Shown: positions 20,941-32,429, counted from the stretch's first letter. The stretch is DNA of 64,000 bases from Branchiostoma floridae (GCF_000003815.2 NC_049996.1:8040012-8104011), one strand, 5' to 3'. Translations and numbers: made by a program. The notes: generated by a model not told the origin, from the letters alone.

Positions 20941-21980
20941 TAAACACGCCATGTCACTTTTTTGTCTATTGAAGACCACGTATGTTATGGTTTCCCGCCG
21001 TAATATTTAGCACTATCAAGACAAAGCCACTTATAGGACAACGGTGACTGAACAAGTTTATAGTATATAAGTGGGTCCGTCTCTTCTACATAAAAAAATA
21101 GCGACTAAACAAACAGTGCATTAGCTCAGATTATTAATTTTATATCGATTCCTACTCAGAGTTTTCCAGCCCCTTCCTGCTTTTTGCGCTGGATGTGATT
21201 ATTATTTTTTTTACGTCTTCGGCATATTTGATTCGTCTCCCCTTCTCTCTCTAAAAGGTGGTTTTACGGCTGGTTGTCTGAAAAAGCATCAGTGTTTCTT
21301 TTTTGTCTGACTATCGCGAACTCGTAACCACCTCGAACACTTTATTTACTCATAACCCCAAAATAAGAATTCCACCATTTAGGGCAATGTATTCCATATA
21401 TCTGTATAGCAGAAATACATGTTCGAAATTCTGCAAATATTAACATATTTCAAGGTATATTCAACTGCAATTCAATTTTTGTTCTCCTGATTTTTTTTAT
21501 AACTTGTATCCCAGGCTTCCTGAGGTCGTTTCTTCCATCTATACACTTATTCGTCCGAATCTAAGGAAAGATGACCATGAGTTTTTTGCTTTCGACCGAC
21601 TGGATGTTTGTCGTCCATGTTCTTCTCTTCTAAGGCAAATCCAAAATTATTTAAAAAAATTTGTTCAAAACATTTTATATGTTGTAAATGCAGCATTTGC
21701 CAAACGCTTTTATCAATAGCTCTCTCATATAACTTAGAATGTTAAAAGTTTAATGTTCTATATGTATGTATACGTGTGTGTTAACATTTCTCATAATGTA
21801 CTAATCTAATGACCTTATCAACTACCGTGAGAAAAGCAATGTTATGTATAACATGTGCATCACCAAAATCATCTTTGCTTTGCATTTCTTTGCGTTGCAT
21901 TTCTAATGTCTATGTCGTACTGTACTCGAATTATACACGTTTATAGAGGAGGCGTCTATCAGCCGTGACTTACAAAAGTT
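20941..21980. other. Spacer between the repeat and the RTE-like element
   Basis: No supported gene. A TATATAAG box lies at about 21,064, which could mark a promoter of the repeat element. The frame at 21,504-21,719 has no motif. Confidence 0.35.
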
Positions 21981-22001
21981 TCTCTACTTACTTACTTAGA
22001 C
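21981..22001 (-). repeat. TAAG-type 3' tail of the RTE-like element
   Basis: Directly after the stop codon the minus strand reads GTCTAAGTAAGTAAGTAG, a short tandem tetranucleotide. A near-absent 3' untranslated region plus such a tail is typical of RTE-group LINEs and marks the 3' end of the insertion. Confidence 0.75.
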
Positions 22002-25000
22002 TTAGGGGCTCCCGTGTCGTCCGACACATGAGGCAGTCAGGTTGGCCCAGCAAGCTCTGTCGGCAGCTATCCTCTGTATATCCCTCCAGTTGATGTTAGC
22101 TGTTTGTAGGTCTCTCTCGATGGTGTGCCTGTAATTCATCCTGGGGCGACCTCTACGTCTCTTTCCCCGTGGTGCCCAGTGCATAACTTGGTATGCCAGT
22201 CTGTCTGGTGAGAGTCTCATGACATGGCCCAACCAGCTCAAGCGCCGCTTTCGGATTGTCACAGACACTGGTTTTTGGCTGGTCCTAGCTCTTACTTCAG
22301 TGTTGGGTATGAAGTCATCCCATCTGATGCCTAGTATCTTCCTTAGGCATTTATTGTCGAAGACATCTAGTTTCTTTTCTTGGCTTGACTTCATGTGCCA
22401 TGTTTCGCATCCATAAAGTAGGGTAGAGAGAACATTGCTGTTGTAGAATCGCAGTTTAGTTCCCAGGGAGAGCTTCTTGCTAGACCACAGCTTGCCAAGC
22501 TGGTTGAAAGCAGCTGAGGCCTTCCCTAGCCTGCAGTCTAGTTCCTTGTCCATGTCCCCTCTGTTGTTCATGGAGCTGCCTAAGTAAGTAAAGTTCTCCA
22601 CCACTTCCACTTCATTGTTGTCAATGATCACACTTGTGGGAGGGGGGTGCGTCCCTACTAACATGTTCTTGGTCTTTTTGGCACTAATGGTGAGTCCAAT
22701 ACTGCCTGCAGATAAGCCTATGTCCTCCACTAGGGGTTGTAGGTCCTGTGTGCGGTCTGCTAGAGCAGCTATATCATCAGCAAAGTCAAGATCTGCTAAC
22801 TTTGTGTTCTGTATCCACTGAATCCCTTTCCCCTCTGTTGCTGTTGCAAGGACCCAGTCTATCGCCATGGCAAAAAGAATTGGAGACAGCATGCATCCTT
22901 GTCGGACCCCGCTTACCACCTCAAACCATCCGCTGTATCCCTCACCCGTCCGCACGCAGCATTTTGAGTTGGTGTATATTTGTCTGATTGCGGAGATGAG
23001 TTTACTTGGGATGCCGTAGACATACATGATATTCCAGAGTGATGGTCTGTGGATGCTATCAAATGCCTTGGAGAAGTCAATGAAACTAATGGCCAGTGGA
23101 GTTTGCAGTTCTGTACAATTCTCGATGATACGTCGAAGGGTGAATATCTGTTCTGCACAGGACCTCTTTGGGCGGAATCCAGCTTGTTGTTCTCGTAGGA
23201 CCTTGTCTACTGCATCTCTCATACGGTTCAGGATGCATGCAGTATACACCTTTCCCGGTATGGAAAGAAGCGTCACTCCCCTCCAGTTGTCACATTCTGC
23301 CAGGTTGCCCTTCTTTGGGATGCACACAACTGCTCCATTCTTCCAGTCCTCCGGCACTTCACCTGAATTCCAGGCCCGATTACAAAGTTGGCTCATCCAT
23401 TTAACAACAGATTCACCCCCTGCTTTGAGCATCTCCGCAGTAATGCCATCCATACCTGGAGACTTGTTGTTCTTCAGGGTCTTGATGGCTTCCTGTACCT
23501 CAGCTTCTGTGAAGTCCCCTGTGTCAATGGGTAGGGAAAGTGATGGCTCGTCGAAGACTGTCGGTGGGGACGCAGGTTCCGGGCGGTTGAGGACTTCCTT
23601 GAAGTGTTCTGCCCACCTGTCAAGTTTGTCCTCCCCTTTCGACAATAGAGTTCCGTCCTTTGCCTTGACTGGGCCAGAGTGGGTTTTGGAGTTGCCAGTG
23701 ATCTTCTTGGCTATCTGGTATACAGTTCGCATGTCATTACGAGCTGCTGCACCTTCCGCTTCTTCCGCCTGTCTATCCATCCACTCCCGTCTGTCTCTCT
23801 GGGCACTGCGCTTCACTTCCCTGTTCTTCTCCATGTACTCCTGGTGAACAGTGTTGTTACCTGGCTTATCCCTATGCCTCTTCTGGTGTAGGGCTTTTCT
23901 GTCACTTATTAACTTCCATGTGTGGTCGCTGATCCAAGCTTCTCGGAGGGATTTCTTGTAACCCAAGACTTCTTTCCCCGCTGTAGTCATTGCCTCCTTC
24001 AGCTCATCCCACCATACTGTTGACCCTGGGGGAGGGTCTGCTAGGACAGAGAACCGGTTCCTCAGAGAGGTCTCGAACTTCTCTTCAGTTGCAGGGTCTT
24101 TCAGTTTGCTGGTGTCGAACCGTTTCGGAAGTGATGTCTTCTTCTTTTGTTTCTTTAGTCTGATCTTCATTTTTGCAATAGAAAGGTAGTGATCGCTGCC
24201 GACATCCGCTCCTCTATACACCCGAACATCCTGTAGACATGGGGTCCTCCATCTTGGACCAATCGCTATATGGTCAATCTGTGTCCTCGTTTTGTGGTCA
24301 TTAGACAACCAAGTTATCTTGTAGATGTCTTTGTGCTCAAAAAGTGATGAGCCAATCTTCATATTGTTCATTGAGCAAAACTGTATATATCTGTCCCCGT
24401 TGTCTGTGCGATTTCCAAAGGCGTGCGGACCCAAGGTGTGTTCAAAACCCTCTCTGCTTCCCCCAATCTGTGCATTCATATCTCCCATGATGACAAGGAT
24501 GTCATGACGGGGGGTCTTGTCGACTAGGTCTTGTAGCTGTTCGTAGAAGGTGTCTTTGTGGATGTCGTCACGCTCGTTTGTTGGAGCATAGCATTGTACA
24601 ATGGTAACCTTTGCGTGATTAGTTACAAATCTAGCAGTCAAAAGGCGCTCGTTTACGGGTGACCATTCCTCGAGAGCGTTGCTGGCTGGCTTATCCAGTA
24701 CAAGAGCTACTCCATCTCTGTGAATACCGTCTTGTCTGCCGGAGAATAGTATGGTTTTGTCATCTGATACAAATTTGCCTGAGTCAGTCCAACGGACTTC
24801 GCTAAGACCCAGGATGTTGAGATTGTATTCTTCCATTTCCTTGATGACCTGTGCTAGTTTGGACGCCTGGTAAAGTGTTCTCACATTCCAGTATCCAATG
24901 CGTGTAATTGATTTTGCAGTCAGAACTCTGGTCTTCGGGGCACCAGCTTCCCCACTGGGGCTTTCACTGGTGTCCGTCCTTCTGTCTCCGTCCGGAGACG

Positions 25001-25058
25001 ACTGTCGTCCTGGCTGCTTCTGAGCTGCTGTATTCCTGACTGTTTTCGTAGCACTCAA
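22002..25058 (-). CDS. RTE-like LINE polyprotein, endonuclease plus reverse transcriptase, intact
   Basis: The uninterrupted frame of 1018 codons encodes the protein that nicks target DNA and copies the element's RNA at the nick. An apurinic-type endonuclease fills residues 50-300 (GYWNVRTL at 55, LSEVRW at 85, MGDMNAQ at 191, GSDH at 287). The reverse transcriptase spans about 530-830 (GFRPKRSCAEQ at 627, SFIDFSKAFDS at 658, GVRQGCMLSPILF at 717, catalytic FADD at 759-762, YLG at 825). The C-terminal part has LYGCETW at 881 and RRLSWLGHVMRL at 938. The length, lack of a separate ORF1 and tail repeat fit RTE. No stop or frameshift is seen, so the copy may be young. An in-frame start upstream is possible, but this ATG precedes all domains. 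Confidence 0.9.
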   Translation of the reverse strand: MSATKTVRNTAAQKQPGRQSSPDGDRRTDTSESPSGEAGAPKTRVLTAKSITRIGYWNVRTLYQASKLAQVIKEMEEYNLNILGLSEVRWTDSGKFVSDDKTILFSGRQDGIHRDGVALVLDKPASNALEEWSPVNERLLTARFVTNHAKVTIVQCYAPTNERDDIHKDTFYEQLQDLVDKTPRHDILVIMGDMNAQIGGSREGFEHTLGPHAFGNRTDNGDRYIQFCSMNNMKIGSSLFEHKDIYKITWLSNDHKTRTQIDHIAIGPRWRTPCLQDVRVYRGADVGSDHYLSIAKMKIRLKKQKKKTSLPKRFDTSKLKDPATEEKFETSLRNRFSVLADPPPGSTVWWDELKEAMTTAGKEVLGYKKSLREAWISDHTWKLISDRKALHQKRHRDKPGNNTVHQEYMEKNREVKRSAQRDRREWMDRQAEEAEGAAARNDMRTVYQIAKKITGNSKTHSGPVKAKDGTLLSKGEDKLDRWAEHFKEVLNRPEPASPPTVFDEPSLSLPIDTGDFTEAEVQEAIKTLKNNKSPGMDGITAEMLKAGGESVVKWMSQLCNRAWNSGEVPEDWKNGAVVCIPKKGNLAECDNWRGVTLLSIPGKVYTACILNRMRDAVDKVLREQQAGFRPKRSCAEQIFTLRRIIENCTELQTPLAISFIDFSKAFDSIHRPSLWNIMYVYGIPSKLISAIRQIYTNSKCCVRTGEGYSGWFEVVSGVRQGCMLSPILFAMAIDWVLATATEGKGIQWIQNTKLADLDFADDIAALADRTQDLQPLVEDIGLSAGSIGLTISAKKTKNMLVGTHPPPTSVIIDNNEVEVVENFTYLGSSMNNRGDMDKELDCRLGKASAAFNQLGKLWSSKKLSLGTKLRFYNSNVLSTLLYGCETWHMKSSQEKKLDVFDNKCLRKILGIRWDDFIPNTEVRARTSQKPVSVTIRKRRLSWLGHVMRLSPDRLAYQVMHWAPRGKRRRGRPRMNYRHTIERDLQTANINWRDIQRIAADRACWANLTASCVGRHGSP

Positions 25059-25318
25059 CTTTTACAGGAACAGGTCGCTGACCTGAAGCCAAACCTCGTC
25101 GTCTTCTATCCCGCTGACAGGAAGGCGGTGCTGTGTCCATCCTTTGGCGACTACCCAAGTTCCACCCCCTCATTCGAGGTTACAGAGTAGGAATGTGGCA
25201 CCTACCCCAGGACTAGGAACTTGGTACATTCGGGCCTCTGCACCACGACAAGGCGGATGGACCGGGAGCCCCAGGTGTTCGGGCATCCCAGCAGAGGGGC
25301 ATCCCAGCAGAGGTATGA
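25059..25318 (-). promoter_or_regulatory. 5' leader of the RTE-like element with a 16-bp duplication
   Basis: This GC-rich stretch lies directly upstream of the LINE frame. The word GGGCATCCCAGCAGAG occurs twice in tandem at 25,281-25,312, and base composition returns to AT-rich just beyond, so the element probably begins near 25,318. An internal promoter is expected for such elements but is not proven here. Confidence 0.5.
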
Positions 25319-25329
25319 ATGCAACTGAT

Positions 25330-25990
25330 CGAACTATAACGTTACAGTGCATACTAATTTTTCTTGACAAGTTGACACAGAGAGTCTAGTAAACCTTATA
25401 ATAGAATTCTGATGCAAGATAAGAGTATAAATTTTTGGTTGATGTCTATAATAGCCATTTCGACAGCCAACAATGATAGATATTTCTAAAGATGAATGAT
25501 ATCTACTCTGTATTACCTAATCTACTAGATTGATATAAGTTCTAAACACTAATGTGCAGATGACTGAGAAGGTGAATAGTACTGTTTTGAGAAACATGTC
25601 AACTCTCCTCAGCTTCTCAAAATACATTTTAACATGCATTAACGTGCTGTGATTTACTAGAGAAACTAAGAACTAGAGAAAATATTTTGCTTAGGAATTA
25701 ATGGTATCTTAAAATCATACTGCACTTGACAGCTTTCGCTCTTCGCGTACATTATGTAAATGTTAAGTATAAAGTTGGAAGAACATGAGGCGGCGCTGGT
25801 TCATATGCTTTGACATTCTGTTGAACCTTGAAAGCCAGCTGAATACTTGTTCACATACTTTTGTATTGACCCGTGAATTTAGAAGGCAAATACATTATCG
25901 TTTTTGCATCTTTTTTTATAGTTTTATGTAAAAGCCTGAAATATGAATATTAAAGCTCTTAAGCTGTAGCTTGAACTTTCGGTTAAGTTA
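25330..25990. other. AT-rich spacer
   Basis: I see no coding stretch or structured repeat. Confidence 0.4.
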
Positions 25991-26004
25991 CAACATTGGT
26001 CATA

Positions 26005-26260
26005 TCAATCATTTTTCAAACATGTATTGCTTTTAAAATTGCTGCAATTAATTGAAGGATTTGATTTACCAAATCTAATTTCGTGAAATTCTACGTTCCA
26101 CAGTGTTTCTTGCACCATGGTTCGACATGACCTCGTATATTCGTCCTGTCCACCAACATTTCCATCTTTGTGTGTCTTGTAGTTTCCGTTGCCTTTGACC
26201 TTGTAGGGTTTCTTGCGAATATTTGAGATGATACGCATCGTCGTAGATGATGTATTTTGA
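26005..26260 (-). CDS. Exon of a locally duplicated gene, copy A
   Basis: The minus strand encodes NGNYKTHKDGNVGGQDEYT, then MVQETLWNVEF and RFGKSN. The same peptide pattern recurs at 31,420-31,240 (NGNYKTCQDGNVGEQDEYT, MVQETLWNVEF, RFGKSN), and DNA similarity extends through both flanks. Conservation of the peptide suggests a real exon, though the N-terminal part is frameshifted between copies. The family is not recognised. Confidence 0.4.
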
Positions 26261-26459
26261 CATGATTATTGATTTTATGACCAAAAATAAAATGTAGGAT
26301 CAGACTACAATTATATTAGACCCTTGTGGCAGAACGGACGGTAAGCTAGGATGATTGTATGTGCACCAGATATATTAAATGGAATAGAAGCTATTAGTCT
26401 GTAACCGTTCGGACCATGGCTGCTTGATCTTCGGTCCGATGAACCAGACACTCAAGTAT

Positions 26460-26645
26460 GTTCTTAAGGGGGGTTGGTCGTTTCCAATACCGTCATCGAG
26501 AGGTTGATCTTGTCATCTTTCCCCTTCTTCAGCTCCTCCTTTTCGTTCCCGTGCTCCCTTTCATTACCCTTCTCCTCATCCTTCTTATTCTTTTCTTTAT
26601 TGTCCTTCTCGTCAGCTCTCACATCTCCTTGACAATATGAGGTGG
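26460..26645 (-). CDS. Lys/Glu-rich exon of the duplicated gene, copy A
   Basis: After an acceptor-like TTTCAG near 26,650 the minus strand encodes a highly charged stretch (DVRADEKDNKEKNKKDEEKG) and then SMTVLETTNPP. Copy B at 32,400-32,200 has the same arrangement (DVRPDEKDNNEKIKKDEE, then SMTVLETTDPP). Such low-complexity charged sequence is probably disordered or coiled. The function is unknown. Confidence 0.4.
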
Positions 26646-26759
26646 TCACTGAAACGCATACAAAACTACCACATTATAATCATTAAAAAAAGACTGGATC
26701 TGGATAGTAGTATGTAGTATCTAAATAAAGACTAATCCATACCTTCCGTTATTTCTTTC

Positions 26760-26875
26760 GAGCGGATTTTGGACAGTCATTAGCTTGAATGGGCAATCAG
26801 GTGCCATGTCCATGTGTCCGTTTGAATTCCGTTCATCTTCTTTCTCGAAGCGGTCGCCACGAGCTTGAAAGTTGA
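26760..26875 (-). CDS. Candidate exon shared with 39.7-39.9 kb
   Basis: The minus strand reads RGDRFEKEDERNSNGHMDM; the 39.9-kb copy reads DDRFGKEDDEQNSNGNVGM. DNA similarity spans about 26,745-27,000 and 39,720-40,020. It is probably one exon of the same duplicated gene. The product is unknown. Confidence 0.35.
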
Positions 26876-27109
26876 ATAAGACAACCAGAGTTAATTGGCA
26901 ATTCAGTGAAATACTAATAATTGTCCCTACACATATTTCCTTGTCAGCATTGCCTAAAACGACCGAAACTACAGCTACATTATGACTTGTTTTATTTGAG
27001 AAAATTCATGTATACTACTCTCGCACATTATAACCTCTAGGAAATGGAGGTATAGTAATATTTGGGGTTTGTCGTTCTGAATATTTGATTTTGACATTGA
27101 ATTGCTAGA

Positions 27110-27390
27110 GCCGGGTGGCTACTAGCGAAAAGACCGATTGAAGTGATGTTGGTGAAGTTAAAATGGAAGGATGTGTTGGCCGATGATGAATTACTGGTGG
27201 AACCGACGGCAGTGGACTCCGTCTATCAGGAGGTGCAGGGTCTAAACTGTCTGGCAGCGGCTGTGTTGGAAAGGACAGAGGTGTGCCTTGATGTTTGCTG
27301 GTCGTTGATGAATTACTTGTGGTGTTGTGGAGAGGACCTATCGGTGGAACTGGCGACAGTGGAGAGCCTTAATTGTCTGATATTCGAAAA
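27110..27390 (-). CDS. Pro/Ser/Thr-rich reading frame, possible exon
   Basis: The minus strand is open through SPLSPVPPIGPLHNTTSNSS and then PPDRRSPLPSVPPVIHHRPT. The opposite strand is open as well (27,143-27,577), so coding status is uncertain. I prefer the minus strand because neighbouring exon candidates are on it. It would be a disordered linker. Confidence 0.25.
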
Positions 27391-27599
27391 CATCCGGATA
27401 AACCAACACTATTATATAACGTTATACAGCCACAATATACATCCGTTAATTTTTGGATCAAATTTCACAACGGTTTGTTTACCGAGTAAGCAGAATAAAG
27501 TAAATTATGGGATATTTTATCAGAAACATTGTAATCAGGGATGCAAGTCGCAGTGGAACGAATGGAAGAATGACTAATAATATTACATAAATTATTTCT

Positions 27600-29190
27600 G
27601 TTGTAGTATTCACCCACTGTATCCTCCAAATTGCTTTTTGTCATCTTTGTCCATCCTTAGCCAGCTCGAAAGCCAAAAGCTAAAATAAAATGTCACGGAG
27701 CTGGCATAGCCAGACATGGACTTGAAGGTATCGATTTTCCTCTTCTGAGAATAGAGGGAAAGCCCAGTTTCGTCGGTATTATATACTCTATGCGGCCTGC
27801 TACTTCGCCTCCAGGTATGCATGGTCATTAGGCCAGGATATAGCGTACCGGGCCTATGCCATGGCACGGTGCCAGCTGCAGAGCCGGCGTCGTCTCGACG
27901 TGACATTGTTCAACATTTTTATTTATCGTTCATGTTTCTTCCCATACTTCTTATGGTGCTTACGTTTATAAACAAGCGCATGATTGCAATTCATGTTAAA
28001 ACGAAAAACATACACATATCATACCTGCAGACATTTTCCTTGTCTTCAACATAAAAGAGTAAGACGGTTTGCCCAAGTGTATTCAGCATTTAAAAAAATT
28101 CTGTCAGCGTCGTAAGGTCGGGAAATGACTGAACGGCATTCCGAGGAACTTTTTGTTATGTAGTTTCATTTATTAATTTTTTTAATGGTTCAATGGACAG
28201 ACGTCTGCTAATGTGTGTTTATTCACCATCAGCAACGGAAACATTGGCCAACAACAACAAAGTAAACGAACTGACTAATGTCATTTTTTTAATGTAAAAG
28301 TGTCGAAATCAGCTTGTTAAGCATCTCAAATGTAGGTATATCTTTCGGTGCATATGTTGCCATTTTTCCAATCCGTATAGACAGGGAATAATATTATTGG
28401 GGCATTATGCATAGCCTTGTGCTCATTGCAAGAGCCCAGGTGCTGCTAGTGTAGCAGGCCCATCCAGTTCATTAAGGCGGGTAGGGGTAATTTTACGCAG
28501 TTGGGTTAGGTTTCCTCGCTCCCGCCGAAACCGTAAAAACTTAAAAAGGCTGGCTTGATTTTTTTTAGCGGTGAAATCTCAATAGACCAGGTAAGCAGAT
28601 AGGCTAACAGAAACAGGCCGATGCTTGGCGCAGAAAATCTTTTTTTAGGGTTTGTCTAAATCGTACATTTTATGAGACCATGAAAAACAAAGTTAGGAAT
28701 AGTTCTGAACAAATGTTATAATGTTTATATTCTTGAAAGCGATAGTAAAGCTTTGAAAGCTAAGTTGGGCAATTGATTATTATCTTACATTATATTTTAT
28801 TACATATTTAGCTCATGGTAAACATAGTTTATTTGTAATATTGGACTTTTGTCTAAATATTTCTAATATCATCAGTAACTACATATCTTTTATCATAAGT
28901 AGCTAAATACATATTTGTTTGCTAAATTCTGTAGCTTTGTTCACTACTGGTAGGATAATAATCTTCACAGCTCATCTTATATGTCAGTTTGGAAGGAGTA
29001 AAACTAAACTGAACTGATGATAGCATTTACATAGAATACTGCAGCCTTCTTCAATACACTCTTTACATACACATTATCAAACAATTATTCTTTCTACCTA
29101 TAGGCCTTCATCTTTGTATTTTATGCAAACTACTAAATCTGCATAGTTGGTATTTGAAACAAATATCTGCTTTTGAACTTGCTAGACCAT
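27600..29190. repeat. Duplicated block, copy 1 (second copy at 43.67-44.79 kb)
   Basis: 27,640-27,900 matches 43,865-44,120 (CTCTATGCGGCCTGCTACTT in both), and 28,985-29,185 matches 44,590-44,785 (ACACATTATCAAACAATTAT in both), in the same order and orientation. The sequence between is less alike and of different length, so later insertions or deletions changed it. No gene is clear within it. Confidence 0.75.
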
Positions 29191-29392
29191 GACAGACGAA
29201 CCCCGGGTTCAAAGGGTGGGAACAGTATGGGCGCACCATCTATCACCCCCAGCAAAGGCTCTAGGGCCAACCCACGTCATTTGCTTCAACATTAATTTTC
29301 CAGCTTATATATAGAATATAGAAGCATGGCAACAAGTGATCATGACTTTTTAGATTCCTGGCATATTTAATTGGTTACCGAAAAATCTAACG

Positions 29393-29760
29393 TTAGAGAA
29401 CTACTACGTATACGCTGTAAGCGCCACCTCCATCTTCAGAACGGGGTACCCGCGCTTCACGTAACCCTCCTTCAAGGTACAAGCTTAGGATTCCCGCCGC
29501 ACAGCTCCCAGACAACCTTCTTACTTGTCCCTCGCACCGAGCCCACTTGACTTGGGTCCGGGAGCCCCCATATTTGCAAACGTCATGATGCCTGCGAACT
29601 GTGCCCCTGGACGATAGTACATCGCCATCTTCATGGGCAGGGGCGATGTTTGCCAGCTCCATGAGTCATGTCTCACTTGTCGAGTAGTGAAACGTCTGCA
29701 GTGTAAGTTTCTGTAAATCAAAATAAAGTTAAATACAGCGTCAATACTGCGTATAAGCCA
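29393..29760 (-). CDS. Candidate exon, product unknown
   Basis: The minus frame through 29,763-29,521 reads SPLPMKMAMYYRPGAQFAGI and then MTFANMGAPGPKSSGLG, which looks like real protein, and stops at 29,521. A further stretch at 29,465-29,400 (LKEGYVKRGYPVLKMEVALT) also looks coding. No family is recognised, and exon limits are unclear. Confidence 0.3.
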
Positions 29761-30055
29761 CATCTGTTTCCACCTCTCCCTTCAGTTCCTTCAGCCTGGT
29801 TTTAAGTAGGTGCATTGTCGTCCATATCTTGTCAGGTGAAATCTCTTGCGAGTCGTATGTAGGATTTCCCGTGTGTTTTGTTCTGAGCCTGAGGTACTTT
29901 TGCACATGTCTGCATGATATGTGTAAATCAATAGGTACTATTCCTGTCAGCGCTTCTAGTGCATCAGTACTTGATCTCTCTTTGCACCCAGTAGCTGTCA
30001 GAAGTGCTCTCGTTTTGATAGGTGTATTAAGCTTTTTCATGTTTCCTCCCGGTAG
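29757..30055 (-). mobile_element. LINE fragment (I/R1/Jockey-like C-terminus), copy 1
   Basis: The minus strand encodes RALLTATGC, then STDALEALTGIVPIDLHISC and LRLRTKH. The DALExLTGxxPLDL motif is characteristic of the region after the reverse transcriptase in I, R1 and Jockey-type LINEs. The same stretch with flanks lies at 47,465-47,770. It is truncated at 30,055 by an ATTTG repeat. Confidence 0.6.
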
Positions 30056-30190
30056 ATTTGATTTGATTTGATTTGATTTAGTCGGCTGTATAATCATGAG
30101 AAATACAGCCAGGGCTACCCAACTAGCCTGAGGCTATTATCAAGGGCTAGCCCTGGTAACATTACAATATACGTTATACAATAGTATACA
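30055..30190 (-). mobile_element. Retroposon 3' end with an (ATTTG)n tail
   Basis: Five ATTTG units (30,055-30,080) abut a segment that reads, on the minus strand, TAGCCTCAGGCTAGTTGGGT and ends in AAATC repeats. A short tandem tail next to a compact 3' end suggests a minus-strand LINE or SINE insertion. The internal inverted repeat (AGGGCTAGCCCT) is notable. Confidence 0.45.
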
Positions 30191-30194
30191 GTAT

Positions 30195-31060
30195 ACAACA
30201 GTATTAACGATATTGCGCATTTGACCCCATACATATCAACTTAATCATCAATGCTCCTTTTCTTGTTTTTTTTCCGGTTTGGTCACTTGTTTTTGTCATT
30301 CTTCTCGGTCTCCTCGTTTTCAAGTTCTCAAACTTTAACAAAGGTCACAGTAGATGACCTCCATCTGGCCTGAATTATTTATTAGCCCTGGGAATGAAAG
30401 GCAACAACCAGTATATTGAGTATCTTACACTATTCTACACTTGGTGCACAGAGGAAAAACTTGTTCATAATTTCAAGGACTAAGTGAAAAAATAAGGCCA
30501 AAATTAGAAATAAAGCCACAAAACACAGCCACTGTGGACTTTAGTGTATTTGATGTACTGCATTGATCAGTAAGGCAGAGGGCACCAGTGGGAAAACTAA
30601 ATCCTCCTAGGGTGATTGATTACCAAGAATGACAAGAGCAAAAAAATAAGAATTACTGTCTCTAATTGGCGAAAAGGAAAGTTATCTGTTGTGTGTCCTC
30701 TTAAACAAACATTAGAAGTTCTCTAACTGAGGAAAAAAGGCAGGATACACACAGGAAATAGCTCTTTTTTGCTTGGTGTGTTTCTCTTGTATTTCTCCTC
30801 TGCTTCAACTGTTGGACTGAGATTTGGAAGGAAACCTTATTAAAAAAAACGGGAAAACCCACCTCCACCGGCCCCATCTTTGATCCCCTCCCACTCCCAC
30901 CACGACCTCCACGACAATCCAAAAGTACATGGATTCTTTTACCTCTACAGACCTTCTGCCTGTACAACATGTACATGAAACAACAGAATCAGGAGATGCA
31001 GCAATGATTGGACATTTAGTAGATACAAGCAAGCCACACCTTTCAGATCTTCAGCTTAAA
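30195..31060. other. Spacer
   Basis: No motif-bearing frame. The frame at 30,929-31,144 (plus) has no recognisable features. Confidence 0.35.
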
Positions 31061-31139
31061 AAATTGGGTGCACCAAAACAATTTGAGGTGCACCACTTAA
31101 ATTTAAGTAATAACCTAATAACAAAACAAAAGCCTGAAA

Positions 31140-32420
31140 TATGAATATTAAAACACTTAAGCTGTAGCTTGAACATTCGGTGAAGTTACAACATTGGTCA
31201 TAACAATTAAATGAAGCTTTAGGCAATACGTTATTTAAGTTATTAATTGCAAGATTTGATTTACCAAATCTAACTCCTTGAAATTCTACGTTCCACAGTG
31301 TTTCTTGCACCATGGGTCGATAGCTCGTATATTCATCCTGTTCTCCAACATTTCCATCTTGGCAAGTCTTGTAGTTTCCGTTGCCTCCGATCTTGCGGGG
31401 TTTCTTGCGAATTTTTTTAAAATAATACGCATCGTCGTCGATGATGTATTCTGACATGATTATTGATTAAATGACTTAAAAGAATATGTAGTATCACACT
31501 ACAATTATATTTTATAATGACATTTGCTTCCAGTCTGGGGCAGCCGGGATAACCGTTATCGATTCCCTTGCCCCAAGCTCTTCCTTCGTTGTGCGGGGTC
31601 AGCATCGTAATAGTTGCAAACATACCAGACGTCGCATAATTAGTATTTTTAGAAATGTGCCTTTGTTTACATGTTTGCATCAACTTAGCGGAAACTAGCA
31701 CGCTGCCATATACATTGTACGACGTAAGAAGCAGAAAGACTGAACAGCAAGAAATGAATTTCCTCACAAACTGTCCATTGCTATGAATTGCAACATATTG
31801 TTATGTGATGTCCAGAGTTCAATTTTCCCCAACTGCCCGTCTTGCTAACTGTGTTATAAAATGTGTAATAAAATTGTGTTAGATTCCCTGCCGATTGGAA
31901 TTAACTGTACAAACAGCCAGTGTTGGTTCATTACGTCAATGCTGATTTCACTTGACAGGAAGCATAAAAAGATTTCACTGGAATAGTACCTGATTATCCA
32001 TTTCCCCCCAGCTATGTTCGTGCGATCTTCATACATAGGTACTATCCTCATTTTTAAAGAGGCAGTACCCTGGCACTTGTGGCAGAACGGTAAGATGGTT
32101 GCATGTGCACCAGATATATCCAATGGAACAGAAGCTATTATAATAGTCTGTAACCGTTCGGACCATGACTGCTTGATGTTCGGTCCGATGAAACAGACAC
32201 TACAGTATGTTTCCAAAGGGGGATCGGTCGTTTCCAATACCGTCATCGATAGGTTGACATTGTCATCTTTCCCCTTCTTCAGCTCCCCTTTTTCGTTCTC
32301 CTGCACCCTTTCCTTAATATTCTCCTCATCCTTCTTAATCTTTTCATTATTGTCCTTCTCGTCAGGTCTCACATCTCCGTGAGAATATGAGGTGGTCACT
32401 GAAACGCACACAAAACTATC
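31140..32420 (-). CDS. Duplicated gene, copy B (two exon candidates)
   Basis: 31,240-31,460 repeats the exon at 26.0-26.26 kb, starting MSEYIIDDDAYYFKKIRKKP and running through NGNYKTCQDGNVGEQDEYT. 32,200-32,410 repeats the Lys/Glu-rich exon (VTTSYSHGDVRPDEKDNNEK). Between them (31,470-32,060), sequence absent from copy A is inserted or has been lost there. A Cys/His piece (ILPFCHKCQGTASLKMR) lies at about 32,090. Similarity to copy A covers 26,320-26,640 as well. The family is unknown. It may be an expressed multi-copy gene or a repeat. Confidence 0.4.
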
Positions 32421-32429
32421 ACATTAAAA

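Noticed and set aside
22219-24507. Plus-strand frames inside the RTE-like element
   Set aside because: They are antisense shadows of the 1018-codon frame.
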